64,000 nucleotides of DNA from Neoasaia chiangmaiensis (GCF_002005465.1 NZ_CP014691.1:1798001-1862000); one strand, 5' to 3'. Counted from the first letter of the stretch, positions 34,873-47,921 are shown. Notes: a model not told the origin generated them from the sequence alone. Program-made: numbers and translations.

Positions 34873-35927
34873 CAGGCGTTCGTCCCCAGGCGCTGGCCCG
34901 TATAACGCCGGGCGCGAATGCTCTCCCACCAGGCGCGGTTGTCGAGATACCACTGCACGGTCTTGCGAATGCCCGTCTCGAAATCGTGCTTCGCCTTCCA
35001 GTCCAGAGCCTGCTCCGCATGGCTCGGATCGATCTCATAGCGGAAATCATGCCCGGGCCGATCCGTGACATAACGGATCAGGCGCTCGCGCGGCCCCGCC
35101 GGATCGGGCAGCAATTCGTCCAGAATGCCGCAGATCGCCTTGACCACCTGCAGATTGGTGCGCGGCTGGCGCGCGCCGATCGCATAGGTCTCGCCCGGCT
35201 CGCCACGCTCCACCGCCAGCACCAGCGCCTCGGCATGGTCCTCGACGAACAGCCAGTCGCGGATGTTCTCGCCCTTGCCATAAACCGGCAGCTCCTTGCC
35301 CTCGATGGCATTGATCGTCACCAGCGGGATCAGCTTCTCGGGAAAGTGCCAGACGCCATAGTTGTTCGTGGTGTTCGTCACGAAAGTCGGCAGGCCATAG
35401 GTATGATACCACGCCCGCACCAGATGATCGGAAGACGCCTTGGACGCCGAATACGGGCTGCGCGGATCGTAGGGCGTCGTCTCGGTGAACGGCGGGTCGT
35501 TCGGCTCCAGATGCCCGAACACCTCATCCGTCGAGATATGATGGAAGCGGAACGCCTTCTGCCCGTCCGCATCCAGACCGTTCCAGTATTTGCGCGCCGC
35601 CTCCAGCAGCGAATAGGTGCCGACGACATTGGTCTGCACGAACACACCCGGCCCGTCGATCGAACGGTCCACATGGCTCTCCGCCGCCAGATGCATCACC
35701 GCATCCGGACGATACGTCTCGAACAGCCGCGACATCTCGACGCCATTGACGATATTCGCCCGAACATGCTCGTAACGACCGCTCGACGCCGCCTCGGCCA
35801 CCGTCTCCTCGGAGGCCGCGTAGGTCATGCAGTCAACATTCACCACGCTATGGTCCGTATGCCGTATCAGATGCCTGACCACGGCAGACCCGATGAACCC
35901 GCAACCGCCCGTCAACAATATTCGCAT
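34872..35927 (-). CDS. rfbB: dTDP-glucose 4,6-dehydratase
   Basis: A protein of 351 residues, an extended SDR with the NAD motif [28 protein letters not shown], the STDEVFGHL block and the [10 protein letters not shown] Tyr-Lys pair. It makes dTDP-4-keto-6-deoxyglucose. It is first in the minus-strand rhamnose operon; the 214-base gap upstream separates it from the divergent PLP-fold gene and should hold both promoters. Confidence 0.95.
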   Translation of the reverse strand: MRILLTGGCGFIGSAVVRHLIRHTDHSVVNVDCMTYAASEETVAEAASSGRYEHVRANIVNGVEMSRLFETYRPDAVMHLAAESHVDRSIDGPGVFVQTNVVGTYSLLEAARKYWNGLDADGQKAFRFHHISTDEVFGHLEPNDPPFTETTPYDPRSPYSASKASSDHLVRAWYHTYGLPTFVTNTTNNYGVWHFPEKLIPLVTINAIEGKELPVYGKGENIRDWLFVEDHAEALVLAVERGEPGETYAIGARQPRTNLQVVKAICGILDELLPDPAGPRERLIRYVTDRPGHDFRYEIDPSHAEQALDWKAKHDFETGIRKTVQWYLDNRAWWESIRARRYTGQRLGTNA

Positions 35928-36141
35928 CTACAAACCTCATCCCGACAGCATCCGGTCGGCAAACATCGATGTTGAACCGCAACACGCATACTACAGGCTC
36001 GGGACAATAGAGCAACCAACCCTCCTGCACCTCACCGCCGAACCTGCAACACCCCCTCGCCCGATCCGGACGATTGCTTTAGACCACTGGCAAACACGGC
36101 GCTCACCCGGCCTGCGCGCCGACGGACGGAAGGGAAAATCC

Positions 36142-38205
36142 ATGCTGGCGGAAGACCTCACACGATCCCTCCTCGATACACTCGAACGGCCCGACCTGCG
36201 CACCATCGCCGGGCCCCTCGATATCCGCCTCGAATCCACCCTGCCCATCCCCTTCCGCGTCGCCGATACCCGGATTCGCCTCGGCCGCCCCACGCTGGAT
36301 CACCCCGAACTCGCCGCCACCATCCTGCGCCACGCCATCGAACTCGGCCGCCTGCGCCACGACACACCGGAAATCGACGCACCCCTCGCCGTCTTCACCG
36401 CCGCCCGCATCGCCGCCCTGTTCCACGACCTGGACGCCAACCCCGCACCAGCCCCCACGCTCCCCTGGCTCGCCCCGCTGCGACAGGACACCCCGCCCGA
36501 TCCCGAAACCCTCGCCCGGCTCTGGCCCCTCCTCGCCGCCGCCCTGCCCGATGCATCAATTAGTATCGATACCGAAACATTATCCCGCCGGCTCGCCCGC
36601 GCATGGCCCCATCTCGGCCCCACCGAATCCCTGATGGCGGAAGGCGGGGACGCACGCCTGAAAGTCGATCCCCAGACCGGCCTCAACCGCTACGGCTGCT
36701 CGCACCGTCCCCGCCCCTGGGCCATCACCTTCGCCTCATCCACCGCGTCCTCCCTTTCCGAACGCGGCTTCGGCGGCGCGGAAAACGCCCGACGCACCAT
36801 GGTCGCCGCCCTCCTGCACGACACACCGCCGGATGACGCCCGCCAGAACATCGTGCAGGCCGCCCGTCGCGGCATCGCCCGATGTTACAGCCTCGACAAC
36901 CCCGAGCAGGTCCTCCTCGCCGCCTCCGGCACGGACTGCGAACTCGCCGTCCTCGCCATCGCCGCAAGCCACGCCGATGGCCGTCCCATCACCAACATCC
37001 TCGTCGCCCCGGACGAAACCGGCAGCGGCGTGCCCCTCGCCGCCGCCGGACGCCACTTCGCCGCGGACGCCGCCAACGGCCACAGCGTCGGCAAGGGCCA
37101 ACTCATCGACGGCTTCCCGCAGGATACACGCCTCATCGGCATCCCCATCCGGCAGGACGACGGCACACCGCGCAGCCTCGCGGAGATCGACGCCGAATGC
37201 ATCGCCTCCATCGCGCAGGAAATCGCCCAGGGCCGCCATGTCGTGCTGCATCAGCTGGACATGTCCAAAACCGGCCTGATCGGCCCCAGCGCCGCCTGCC
37301 TGCACACGCTGCAAGCGCGACACGCCCACCATCTCGATATCGTCGTGGACGCCTGCCAGGCCCGCCTCGAACCCACCCGCATCCGCGACATGGTCGCGCG
37401 CGGCATCATGGTGATGATTACCGGCTCCAAGTTCTTCACCGGGCCACCCTTCTGCGGCGCCGTGCTCCTGCCACCGGCCATCGTTACGCAACTCGCCCAC
37501 GCAACACTGCCGGCCGGTCTGCGCGCCTACGCCCATCGGGGCGAATGGCCCCGACTGCACCCGAACCACCCGCTGGACGACGGCGCCAATCTCGGCCTCG
37601 CCCTGCGCTGGCATGCGGCACTGGCCGAAATGAACGCCCTGGCCGCCTGCCCGCCAGACCACATCCGCACGACACTGCAACGCTTCCTAGACGCCGGGCG
37701 CACCGCGATCGACAACCACCCCGACCTGACCCTGCTCGAACCGCCGAAACTCGACCGCCCACCGATCGACGGCCGACCCGTCTGGGACGACGTGCCGACC
37801 ATCCTGTCATTCCTGATCCGCGACCCGCACCAGCCCCACCAGCCGCTGGAACTGGAAGACGCCCGACGCCTGCACCGCTGGCTCAATGCCGACCTCTCGC
37901 CCTGGCTCGCCGGAGACTGCGCCGCCCGCCTCTGCCATCTCGGCCAGCCCGTGCCGGTCAACACACCGGAACTCGGGCCCGACCGGCTGGCCGGCGCCCT
38001 GCGCCTGTGCGCCGGCGCGCGCCTCGTCTCCGGCGAGCCGTCCCATGCCGGCCTCAACCACGAAGCTCGCCTGACGCGCGAACTCGCCGACGCACAACAG
38101 ACCCTGCAAAAAATCGCCCTGATCCGCGAGCACTGGGACCGGCTGCACAGCATCGATCCCGTCCCGCACTACGCACCCGTCAATCCAGAACGAAAGCTCT
38201 CATGA
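36142..38205 (+). CDS. PLP-dependent-fold protein of unknown function, 687 residues
   Basis: The C-terminal ~480 residues look like a fold-type I PLP enzyme: ASGTDCELAVLAIA (cofactor phosphate loop), VVDACQAR (Asp403, pairs with the pyridine N) and ITGSKFFTGPPF with Lys430 as the Schiff-base lysine. Regions before it (about 190 residues) and the end of the chain are not recognised. ATG 36142 has GAAGGGAA upstream; a longer in-frame start at 35827 would run through the promoter gap of rfbB. The stop overlaps a histidine phosphatase gene (ATGA). I cannot name the substrate. Together with the phosphatase it could act on a phosphorylated amino compound, but that is conjecture. Confidence 0.72.
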   Translation: MLAEDLTRSLLDTLERPDLRTIAGPLDIRLESTLPIPFRVADTRIRLGRPTLDHPELAATILRHAIELGRLRHDTPEIDAPLAVFTAARIAALFHDLDANPAPAPTLPWLAPLRQDTPPDPETLARLWPLLAAALPDASISIDTETLSRRLARAWPHLGPTESLMAEGGDARLKVDPQTGLNRYGCSHRPRPWAITFASSTASSLSERGFGGAENARRTMVAALLHDTPPDDARQNIVQAARRGIARCYSLDNPEQVLLAASGTDCELAVLAIAASHADGRPITNILVAPDETGSGVPLAAAGRHFAADAANGHSVGKGQLIDGFPQDTRLIGIPIRQDDGTPRSLAEIDAECIASIAQEIAQGRHVVLHQLDMSKTGLIGPSAACLHTLQARHAHHLDIVVDACQARLEPTRIRDMVARGIMVMITGSKFFTGPPFCGAVLLPPAIVTQLAHATLPAGLRAYAHRGEWPRLHPNHPLDDGANLGLALRWHAALAEMNALAACPPDHIRTTLQRFLDAGRTAIDNHPDLTLLEPPKLDRPPIDGRPVWDDVPTILSFLIRDPHQPHQPLELEDARRLHRWLNADLSPWLAGDCAARLCHLGQPVPVNTPELGPDRLAGALRLCAGARLVSGEPSHAGLNHEARLTRELADAQQTLQKIALIREHWDRLHSIDPVPHYAPVNPERKLS

Positions 38206-38873
38206 CCCAACCACACGGCCATTTTCTCGATTCCATGCAACTGCCCGACGGCGTAACCCGCTTCTGGCTCATCCGGCACGCCCTCGTCGAACCGGCGGCC
38301 CGCCTGCGCCTCTACGGCAGCCTGGACGTCGATCTCTGCACGGAGACACTCGGCCTCCAGCGTCCCTATTATGCCGCCCTGGGCCGCCGCCTGCCCGTCG
38401 ACGCGGAATGGATCGCCTCCCCCCTGACGCGCACGCACAAGACGGCGCAGGCCATCTTCGACGCCGGCTACGGCCCGCGCGACCTCACCATCGAACCCCG
38501 CTTCATCGAGCAATCCATGGGCGACTGGCACGACCTGCCGCACGGCGACCTGCCCGGCAAGCTCCGGCAGAAAGCCCATCATTTCTGGTCAACCTCCGCG
38601 ACCGAACGCCCACCCGGCGGCGAAAGCATGCTCGACGTCTGCGCCCGCGTCGCCCATGCGCTGGACGACATCGCGGATCGCAACGACGGCCGCAACACGG
38701 TCATCGTCAGCCACGGCGGCGCCATCCGCGCCGCGCTCGCCCACGCGCTGCAAATCCATCCGGACACCGCCCTGCGCTTCTCGATCCAGAATCTCTCGCT
38801 CTCGATCATCGAACGCATCGGCCCGCTCTGGCGCGTCGTCGCCGTCAACGAACTGCCCACCATCGCCGACTGA
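38202..38873 (+). CDS. Histidine phosphatase family protein
   Basis: A protein of 223 residues of the phosphoglycerate-mutase-like group. RFWLIRHALVEPAARLRLYG holds the phospho-acceptor RH, WIASPLTRTHKTAQAI the second Arg, MGDWHDL and PPGGESMLDVCARV the Glu, and NTVIVSHGGAIRAALAHAL the second His. This resembles alpha-ribazole or fructose-bisphosphatase-type phosphatases. ATG 38202 overlaps the stop of the PLP-fold gene by four bases, so the two products are probably used in one pathway. The substrate is unknown. Confidence 0.87.
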   Translation: MTQPHGHFLDSMQLPDGVTRFWLIRHALVEPAARLRLYGSLDVDLCTETLGLQRPYYAALGRRLPVDAEWIASPLTRTHKTAQAIFDAGYGPRDLTIEPRFIEQSMGDWHDLPHGDLPGKLRQKAHHFWSTSATERPPGGESMLDVCARVAHALDDIADRNDGRNTVIVSHGGAIRAALAHALQIHPDTALRFSIQNLSLSIIERIGPLWRVVAVNELPTIAD

Positions 38874-38999
38874 AAACAGGCTCGCGCCCATGGTCCCACC
38901 CCAACGGGGGCCATGACCAGACGGCACGGCAGATCGCTCAGGCGAAACAGCCAGACAGAACAAAAACATCATTTTCAAAGGAAAAACCGGAGCGGGGCA

Positions 39000-39075
<76 letters not shown>

Positions 39076-39163
39076 ATAGCCCCGTTCCGATGAGCGGGCT
39101 TTTAACAGCCCTCCGCACCGGGCTCAACCCCTATTTTTGAAGTTTCCGTCGCCGAAACGGAAA

Positions 39164-40048
39164 TTATTTATACTCGGGATTGAGCAGACGCAGAATGCCG
39201 TCGAACTGGTCCAGCGTCCGATAATCCACCCGCAGCGAACCGCCCTTGCCATCGAACTGGATATGCACCTTCAGCCCCAACCGGCTCGACAGATCGCGCT
39301 CCAGTTGCAGGATCTCTCCATCGCGCGGCGTCGCCTCCACACGCGCCTTCTCCTTCGGCGCCTGCTGCGCGAGCGCCTCCGTCTGCCGCACGTTCAACTG
39401 CCGGGCGATCACCACCTGCGCCGCCGCCACCGGGTCCGGATGGGACAGAAGTGCACGGGCATGCCCGGCACTCAACAACCCGTCACGCACTAACGCACGC
39501 ACCGCTTCCGGCAGGTTCAGCAAACGCAGCGTATTGGCGATATGCGAGCGCGACTTGCCCACGGCACCGGCCAGTTCCTCCTGCGTGAGCGCAAAATCGC
39601 TCATCAGGCGCTGCAATCCCTCGCCTTCTTCGATGGCATTCAGATCGGCCCGCTGGAGATTCTCCACCAACGCCGCCGCCATGGCATCGGCATCGTCGAG
39701 CGGGCGCACATGCACCGGCACCTCGTGCAGACCCGCAAGCTGCGACGCCCGCCAACGCCGCTCACCGGCGATGATCTGGAAACGACCATCCTTCTCCGGG
39801 TTCGGCCGGACAAGGATCGGCTGCAAAACACCACGACTGCGGATCGAATCCGCAAGTTCGGACAGGCGCTCCTCATTCATGTCCAGCCGGGGCTGGAACG
39901 GACCCGGCTCCAGCAGGTCGATCGGCAGGCTCGAAGAAAACTGCGCCGCCTCCGGCGCCTGGCGCGAAACCTTGGCAAGCTGCGTTGCCTGCTCACCCAA
40001 CAACGCTGCCAACCCGCGCCCCAAACGCGGCGACTCCTTCTTCGCCAT
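39164..40048 (-). CDS. parB: Chromosome partitioning protein ParB
   Basis: A protein of 294 residues with the N-terminal LGRGLAALLG helix that touches ParA, LEPGPFQPRLDMNEERLSEL, the CTP-binding GERRWRASQLAGLHEVPVHV and ENLQRADLNAIEEGEGLQRL, the central HTH (LTQEELAGAVGKSRSHIANT), and a C-terminal dimer domain. It binds parS and loads condensin near the origin. It starts three bases after parA. Three candidate parS sites lie within 10 kb. Confidence 0.97.
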   Translation of the reverse strand: MAKKESPRLGRGLAALLGEQATQLAKVSRQAPEAAQFSSSLPIDLLEPGPFQPRLDMNEERLSELADSIRSRGVLQPILVRPNPEKDGRFQIIAGERRWRASQLAGLHEVPVHVRPLDDADAMAAALVENLQRADLNAIEEGEGLQRLMSDFALTQEELAGAVGKSRSHIANTLRLLNLPEAVRALVRDGLLSAGHARALLSHPDPVAAAQVVIARQLNVRQTEALAQQAPKEKARVEATPRDGEILQLERDLSSRLGLKVHIQFDGKGGSLRVDYRTLDQFDGILRLLNPEYK

Positions 40049-40051
40049 GCC

Positions 40052-40835
<784 letters not shown>

Positions 40836-40846
<11 letters not shown>

Positions 40847-41417
40847 GCCGGATGTCGCTCACCTTAATAATCGCACCTTGGCCATCGGTGCGGCTGTTCA
40901 AAATCGTGTGGCTCATGTGCCAGTCCGCTTCCGCATCGGTCAACTCGCCCGCGAGGTTTTTTCCCTTCAAAAACAACGCAACGCCGTTCGGCGAAAGCAA
41001 CGGCGCCGTCCAACCCAGCAGAACGCGCAGCGGCGCGAGCGCACGCGCAGTGACGAACGGCGCCGGATCGAGATCCAACGTCTCGATCCGCTGGGCCAGG
41101 ACCTGCGCCTTCACACCGCATTCGCGGGCAGCCTCACGCAGGAAGGCCGCCTTTCGGCGGTCGGATTCGACCAGCACCATTTCGGCATCCGACGCGATAC
41201 CGACGATGATGCCCGGGAACCCCCCGCCCGATCCAAGGTCGATGACGCGGCTCCCCTGCGGGATCATCGGCGCAAGTTGCAGCGAGTCCTCGATATGGCG
41301 CGGCCAGAGATGCTCGATGTCGCGAGGACTGACGAGATTGATCCGCGCATTCCACTTCACCAGAAGTTCGGCGAACACATTCAGCCGCGCCGACGTTTCA
41401 CGTGAAACATCCCTCAT
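40836..41417 (-). CDS. rsmG: 16S rRNA (guanine-527-N7)-methyltransferase RsmG
   Basis: A protein of 193 residues (GidB) with a Rossmann SAM-binding fold: [38 protein letters not shown] and [19 protein letters not shown] 41417 overlaps the mnmG stop (ATGA), so I prefer it to the in-frame GTG at 41426. A parS-like palindrome lies inside its first codons. Confidence 0.95.
41394..41409. promoter_or_regulatory. parS site 1 (inside rsmG start)
   Basis: CGTTTCACGTGAAACA matches the TGTTTCACGTGAAACA consensus at 15 of 16 bases, with the inner 14-base palindrome perfect. It lies about 0.5 kb from parA. Confidence 0.85.
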
Positions 41418-43270
41418 GCCGCGCACCGCAGATGAGCCAGAAGTGCCACCAGTGCGGCAGGCGTCACACCCGGCACGCGCTGTGCGGCGGCAAAATTTGT
41501 CGGGCGCGCCGCCATCAGCCGCTCGCGCATCTCATTGCTCAACCCGCCGATCGCCGCGTAGTCCATATCCTGCGGAAACACCATTTGCGCTTCATTCGCC
41601 AGTTGTCTGATTTCCCGGCTCTGCCGCTGAAGATACCCACCATATCGCGCCTCGGTCTCGACATGCCGTCGAACGCGCATGGGCAATCCGGCGAACCATG
41701 GCGCCAGATGGTCGAGCACCTCGGGCGTCGCCCGTGCGACCAGAACGTCACGCAGGCTCCGGCGACGCCCATCCTGCGACACGGCCATGCCGGCATCGCG
41801 CAGCGCGGCGGGCGTGTGGGCTTCCGCTTCCGCACGATGCATCGCATCGTCAATCGCCGCACTCTCGGCCGCAAAAGCCGCCGCACGTTTTTGCCCCACG
41901 CATCCCGCCGCAATACCGCGCGACGTCAGACGGAGATCGGCGTTATCGGCGCGCAGAATCAGCCGATATTCGGCACGCGAGGTAAACATCCGATAGGGCT
42001 CGGTGATTCCCTGCAATGTGAGATCATCGAGCATCACGCCGATATAGGCCTCGCTCCGCTCAAACACGATCGGGGCCTGACCGGTGCTGGCGCGCGCGGC
42101 GTTGAGACCGGCCATGAGCCCCTGCGCCCCAGCCTCCTCATACCCCGTGGTGCCGTTGATCTGCCCGGCAAGATACAGCCCCGGCAGACGCCGCAATTCG
42201 AGGCTTGGGTCGAGCTCTCGCGGATCGACGTAATCGTATTCCACCGCATAGCCCGGCGTGACGATGCGCGCTTTCTCCAGCCCGGGGATCGAGGCCATCA
42301 TCAGGGCCTGCACATCGGCCGGCAGGCTTGTGGAAATGCCGTTCGGGTAAACGAGATCGCCGCCCGGATTACCGGGGAGCCCTTCCGGTTCGAGAAAGAT
42401 CTGGTGCCCGTCCCGCTCGCCGAACCGCACCACCTTATCCTCGATCGACGGGCAGTATCGCGGCCCCCGCCCGGCGATCGCACCGCCATACATGGCCGAT
42501 CTGGTCAGATTGTCGATGATGATCTGGTGCGTTCGGGGCGTGGTCGTGGTGATCCGGCAGGCCACCTGCGGGTTGTCGATCCGCGTGGTCAGCGTGCTGA
42601 ACGGTTCCGGCGTCGCATCACCATGGTCCGGGGCCAGCGCTTCCCAGTCGATGCTGTCCCGGGCAAGACGGGCCGGCGTACCGGTCTTCAGGCGCCCCAT
42701 TCGCAGGCCCAATGCTTCGAGCCTGCGCCCCAGTGCCGCCGCCGGACGCTCGCCGACGCGCCCGGCTTCCTCCTGCACATGACCGATATGAATGACACCG
42801 CGCAGAAAGGTGCCGCTCGTCAACACAACGCTGCGCGCGGCGATTTCCGTTCCATCCGCGAGAACGACCCCGGCAACGCGCGCGCCGTCCATCCGCAGGT
42901 CGGTGACTTCGCCTTCCCGCAGTTCCAGATTGGCCGTTTCATCGAGCAGATCGCGGATGGCGCGGCGATACAGCGAGCGATCGGCCTGCGCGCGCGGACC
43001 CTGCACGGCCGGTCCCTTGGAGCGGTTGAGCAGCTTGAAGTGAATGCCCGCGCGATCCGCGGCAATGCCCATGAGGCCATCCAGCGCGTCGATCTCCCGC
43101 ACCAGATGTCCCTTGCCGACGCCGCCGATCGCCGGATTGCAGGACATCGCGCCGATCGTGGCCAGGTTCTGGGTCAACAACAGCGTACGCGCACCGACAC
43201 GCGCCGACGCCGCGGCGGCTTCGCAACCCGCGTGGCCGCCCCCGATGACGATCACATCATACGCGCTCAC
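41414..43270 (-). CDS. mnmG: tRNA uridine 5-carboxymethylaminomethyl modification enzyme MnmG
   Basis: A protein of 618 residues (GidA). An FAD dinucleotide fold opens it ([20 protein letters not shown]), followed by [20 protein letters not shown], the catalytic-loop [14 protein letters not shown] and a C-terminal tRNA-binding domain. With MnmE it modifies the wobble uridine of several tRNAs. Start GTG 43270 has GAGG upstream. It is nine bases after mnmE and overlaps rsmG. Confidence 0.97.
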   Translation of the reverse strand: MSAYDVIVIGGGHAGCEAAAASARVGARTLLLTQNLATIGAMSCNPAIGGVGKGHLVREIDALDGLMGIAADRAGIHFKLLNRSKGPAVQGPRAQADRSLYRRAIRDLLDETANLELREGEVTDLRMDGARVAGVVLADGTEIAARSVVLTSGTFLRGVIHIGHVQEEAGRVGERPAAALGRRLEALGLRMGRLKTGTPARLARDSIDWEALAPDHGDATPEPFSTLTTRIDNPQVACRITTTTPRTHQIIIDNLTRSAMYGGAIAGRGPRYCPSIEDKVVRFGERDGHQIFLEPEGLPGNPGGDLVYPNGISTSLPADVQALMMASIPGLEKARIVTPGYAVEYDYVDPRELDPSLELRRLPGLYLAGQINGTTGYEEAGAQGLMAGLNAARASTGQAPIVFERSEAYIGVMLDDLTLQGITEPYRMFTSRAEYRLILRADNADLRLTSRGIAAGCVGQKRAAAFAAESAAIDDAMHRAEAEAHTPAALRDAGMAVSQDGRRRSLRDVLVARATPEVLDHLAPWFAGLPMRVRRHVETEARYGGYLQRQSREIRQLANEAQMVFPQDMDYAAIGGLSNEMRERLMAARPTNFAAAQRVPGVTPAALVALLAHLRCAA

Positions 43271-43279
43271 AACACGACC

Positions 43280-44575
43280 TCACTTCCCGATACAGAACTG
43301 ACCGAACACCACATCCAGCAACGACTCGACATCGACCTGCCCGGTGAGACGACCCAACGCCCGCATGGCCAGACGCAACTCCTCGCCCCTCAACTCGGCC
43401 CACTCGGCCTCCGACGCCAGTGCGAGATGCTGCGCCGCCTCCTGAATGCCGGCCCGATGGCGCGCCCGCGTCAATGGCACGCCCGCCCCGGACATGAGTG
43501 TGCGAATCCGCTCACGCAAAAGATCGCGCAGCGTATCGAGCCCCGCGCCGGTCGTGGCGCTGATGCCTAGCACATCCTCCGGCGCGGGTGCGAGGTCCGT
43601 TTTGTTGCGCACGATGATGGCATCCGGCAGCAGCGGCGCCGGGCGCTCATCGGCATACAGATGCACGACGAGATCGGCTTGTTTCACGTGAAACATCGCG
43701 CGGCGAATACCCTCTGCCTCGATCTCGTCCTCGGTCTCTCGCAGACCTGCCGTGTCGATCAGCCGCAGCTTGATGCCATCCAGAATCCAGTCCACGGCGA
43801 TCGCATCGCGCGTCGTGCCCGCACGTTGCGTCACGATGGCTGCGTCGTAACCCGCCAGGGCGTTCAGCAGGCTGGACTTGCCCGCGTTCGGCGCGCCGGC
43901 GATCACGACCGTGATGCCGCGCCGCACAAGCTCGCCCCGCTGGTCGGCCAGATGCAAGGCCATCTCGGCCTGCAACGCGGCACGCTCCGCTTCCAGCGCG
44001 GCTTCGACCGCATCCGGCAGGGTTTCATCCGGGAAGTCGATCAGCGCCTCCTGCTGCGCCAACAGGCGACGCAGACGTTCCGCCCATTCCTGATACAGGC
44101 GGCTCAGCGCACCATCCGCCTGCGACAGGGCCTGTCGACGCTGGGCCGCGCTTTCCGCCTCCACAAGATCGGCCACGGCTTCCGCCTGCAACAGGTCCAG
44201 ACGCCCGGCCTGCACGGCGCGGCGCGTGAACTCGCCTGGTTCGGCGGGACGCGCGCCGAGTTCGGTCAGGGCCAGGGACACGCCCTCGATGATGGCCGGA
44301 CCGGCATGGAGATGCAGTTCGAAGCTGTCCTCCCCGCTATAGGAGCGCGGACCCGGCAGCCAGAGCACCACGGCTTCATCGAGTATTTCGTTTCTGTATC
44401 GTATCGGTCGGAAGCTTGCACGCCTTGCCTCGGGCAGCATTCCGCAAAGAGCGCGCAGGATCGTCCCGCACCCTTCGCCGCTGACACGCATGACGGCGAT
44501 CGCCGCACGGCCCATGCCTGTGGCGACGGCGAAAATGACGGGTCCGCCCGCGTTCCTCGTTCGATCATCGGTCAT
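43280..44575 (-). CDS. mnmE: tRNA modification GTPase MnmE
   Basis: A protein of 431 residues. An N-terminal folate-binding domain ([20 protein letters not shown]) is followed by a helical domain with an inserted G domain: G1 [15 protein letters not shown]3 DTAGLRE, G4 NKTD. The C-terminal CIGK carries the catalytic cysteine. ATG 44575 is chosen because the domain starts there; ATG 44593 is a possible alternative and longer frames lack support. It is divergent from ogt with a gap of about 20 bases. A perfect parS lies within the G-domain region. Confidence 0.95.
   Translation of the reverse strand: MTDDRTRNAGGPVIFAVATGMGRAAIAVMRVSGEGCGTILRALCGMLPEARRASFRPIRYRNEILDEAVVLWLPGPRSYSGEDSFELHLHAGPAIIEGVSLALTELGARPAEPGEFTRRAVQAGRLDLLQAEAVADLVEAESAAQRRQALSQADGALSRLYQEWAERLRRLLAQQEALIDFPDETLPDAVEAALEAERAALQAEMALHLADQRGELVRRGITVVIAGAPNAGKSSLLNALAGYDAAIVTQRAGTTRDAIAVDWILDGIKLRLIDTAGLRETEDEIEAEGIRRAMFHVKQADLVVHLYADERPAPLLPDAIIVRNKTDLAPAPEDVLGISATTGAGLDTLRDLLRERIRTLMSGAGVPLTRARHRAGIQEAAQHLALASEAEWAELRGEELRLAMRALGRLTGQVDVESLLDVVFGQFCIGK
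43680..43695. promoter_or_regulatory. parS site 2 (inside mnmE)
   Basis: TGTTTCACGTGAAACA, all 16 bases of the consensus, embedded in mnmE coding sequence. Confidence 0.92.
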
Positions 44576-44596
44576 GCCGATGCTATAACCCATCTC

Positions 44597-45046
44597 ATGC
44601 CACAACTCTCCCTTCATTCTCCGCTCGGTCCCCTCACGATTTCCGAGGACGAGGGCCATATCGTCGCCCTCGACTGGGGATGGGGCCGGGATCAGGCGGA
44701 GACGCCGCTCCTGCTGCGCGCGCGTGACATGCTGGATCGCTATTTCGATGGCGAGGCCGTTGTTTTCGACCTGCCGCTCGCACCATTCGGCACTGCCTAT
44801 CGGCAACGTGTCTGGCAGGCGTTGCAGACGGTCCCGCATGGCACGACCACCAGCTATCAGGCCCTGGCTGCCCGCGTTGGCGGGTCAGCGCGCGCCGTTG
44901 GCGGTGCGATGGGCGCGAACCCGATCCCGATCATCATCCCCTGCCACCGTGTTCTGGGCGCCAGGGGGCTGGGCGGTTATTCCGGCATGGGCGGGCTCGA
45001 CGACAAGCGCATCCTGCTGACCCTCGAGGGGTATTTCGACGACTGA
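44597..45046 (+). CDS. ogt: Methylated-DNA-protein cysteine methyltransferase
   Basis: A protein of 149 residues that removes methyl groups from O6-methylguanine in a suicide reaction. [20 protein letters not shown], the catalytic cysteine in [10 protein letters not shown] and the following GLGGYSGM are diagnostic. The N-terminal domain is short, as in Ogt. ATG 44597 begins a few bases from the divergent mnmE gene. Confidence 0.93.
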   Translation: MPQLSLHSPLGPLTISEDEGHIVALDWGWGRDQAETPLLLRARDMLDRYFDGEAVVFDLPLAPFGTAYRQRVWQALQTVPHGTTTSYQALAARVGGSARAVGGAMGANPIPIIIPCHRVLGARGLGGYSGMGGLDDKRILLTLEGYFDD

Positions 45047-45186
45047 CCGCGGCGGGTTCCTTTCACGTCTTCGGGATATCGGATGAATTCGGACCGGCCC
45101 GGTGCATCTTCCATGACCGCTGTGACGTTGGGGCCATTACCACCAATCCCGGGGTGCATCGATGCCCCCATGTGGGAGATCTGGTC

Positions 45187-45819
45187 ATGGCAAACGAACT
45201 CTTCATCGCCTTCTTCGATTCACTGGCCGGCGCTCAGGCTGCGACCGATGATCTGCTGGGCAACGATGTCCGGCCCGAGAGCATTCGCCAGTATGCGCTC
45301 GACGCCAATGCCCGCATCGACGGCGAGCCGGACCCCGGCACGGAAATCCACCGCAAGGCGAGCGTCTGGTCGTGGCTGCTGAACGACCGGCAGGACACGA
45401 CGGATGAGGAGCGCGCGCGGCACAACGCGCTTTACGAACAGGCCCGGAAGGGCGGACAGGTGGCCGTGACGGTCCTGACGGCGGACTCGGTCGCGACCTA
45501 TATCGTGAAGCATATCCTCAACGATCACGCGCCGAGCCAGATGCAAAGCCGCCCGGTAAAGGACGAGTCATCGCCGATCGTGGAAGGCCTGACTCCCGTC
45601 TCCAGCGACCAGTTCAGCCCCCAGGGCTCACTGGGTGCCATGGTGCAGGCCGCAAAGACGCGCGCGCAACGCGCCATGCATGGCAACGACGCTTTTTCCT
45701 ATGTCGAGCCGACGCATGGGGGATTGCTGGACCCCACCCTGCAATCGCCACGCGACCCGGCGGAGAACAGGCCACAGACCCGTTCCGACGATCACGCCCC
45801 GGCACGCCCGACGCGCTGA
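45187..45819 (+). CDS. Stress-type protein of unknown function
   Basis: A protein of 210 residues. The first 120 residues (ELFIAFFDSLAGAQAATDDL through VAVTVLTADSVATYIVKHIL) resemble the YflT-type general stress domain: two short ferredoxin-like halves in which a strand is followed by AQAATDDL. The remainder is polar and probably disordered, with a short TRAQRAMHG. No signal peptide is visible. GGGAG precedes ATG 45187. It ends in a hairpin shared with rho and is not linked to ogt. Confidence 0.7.
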   Translation: MANELFIAFFDSLAGAQAATDDLLGNDVRPESIRQYALDANARIDGEPDPGTEIHRKASVWSWLLNDRQDTTDEERARHNALYEQARKGGQVAVTVLTADSVATYIVKHILNDHAPSQMQSRPVKDESSPIVEGLTPVSSDQFSPQGSLGAMVQAAKTRAQRAMHGNDAFSYVEPTHGGLLDPTLQSPRDPAENRPQTRSDDHAPARPTR

Positions 45820-45826
45820 TCGCGCA

Positions 45827-45861
45827 TAAAAAAAGCCCGGAGTTTCTGGCTCCGGGCTTTC
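45827..45861. terminator. Bidirectional terminator between the stress-type gene and rho
   Basis: Stem AGCCCGGAG (45834-45842) and CTCCGGGCT (45850-45858) around TTTCTGG, with A run before and T-rich end after. It serves both the + strand stress-type gene and the minus-strand rho gene. Confidence 0.85.
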
Positions 45862-45866
45862 TGTCT

Positions 45867-47156
<1,290 letters not shown>

Positions 47157-47390
47157 GAAGGGTGCCTTGAAATTGGCTGGTCGGTGAATCCAGAGACACG
47201 GGGAAGGACGAAAATCCGTTATCGTTCGACGATTGCTGACGGTGTTTCGTGAATATGTCGGCCTTGACCAACGAACCGTCGGGCGAAGCGGATATGTCCG
47301 TGCGTGAAATGCAGGGCGGCAGGACGCCGCTCGTAACGGGCAGAAGGATTACGCCCGGGCCGAGGCCGCGTCAAGCGGCGTGTTGATCGC

Positions 47391-47921
47391 TCAGCGCCAG
47401 GGGGCCAGCCAGTATTCGCCATCGGTGACTGGCGGGCTCATCAGCCCCACCGTCACGAGGATGGCCGGCAGCGTCCTGTCCTCGGTGCGGTAATGCCCGG
47501 CGAGCAGGTCGCGTCCGCAGGTGCCCTGCATGTCGAGTGCGACGGGAAGTGCCACATGCAGCGTGCAGGCGGCGGGGCGGCGTGCCGGATCGGCCGCCTC
47601 ATCGATGCTGCCGGTGAACGGCGCGGCGGCGAGCGGCCGGTTTTCCGCATCCAGCGCCACGACTTCACCGCTCAGCCGCGCGCCTTCCGGATGCATGCCG
47701 ACCAGCACGCGTGACGGCTTGCGCCCGTCCCGGACGATGGTCTGGCCCAGCCCGACATGGCTCTGGGAATAGCCTTCGAAACGCCACGGTTCCTGCACGA
47801 TCCGATCGACGAGTTGCTGCGGCGTGGCCGGGGCGGGCGCCGGGGCGGCGGCGGCCAGCAGGGTGCCGAGGACAAGCGGCAGGCCGGCGGCGGCGAAGCG
47901 TGTGAATTGAGGCATGTTCAT
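47391..47921 (-). CDS. Exported protein of unknown function
   Basis: A protein of 176 residues with a signal peptide (FAAAGLPLVLGTLLAAAAPA) and a mature domain containing WRFEGYSQSHVGLGQTIVRD and ACTLHVALPVALDMQGTCGRD, with a likely disulfide between two cysteines. I do not recognise the family. ATG 47921 overlaps the stop of the CorA-like gene (ATGA), so it is co-translated with that transporter. A periplasmic role is all that can be inferred. Confidence 0.7.
   Translation of the reverse strand: MNMPQFTRFAAAGLPLVLGTLLAAAAPAPAPATPQQLVDRIVQEPWRFEGYSQSHVGLGQTIVRDGRKPSRVLVGMHPEGARLSGEVVALDAENRPLAAAPFTGSIDEAADPARRPAACTLHVALPVALDMQGTCGRDLLAGHYRTEDRTLPAILVTVGLMSPPVTDGEYWLAPWR

Noticed and set aside
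41402-43570. 722-residue + strand frame opposite mnmG
   Set aside because: Shadow of mnmG; basic, repetitive composition without motifs.
47157-47390. Gap above rho as a definite oriC
   Set aside because: No DnaA-box cluster or AT-rich unwinding region could be recognised; kept only as a possibility.
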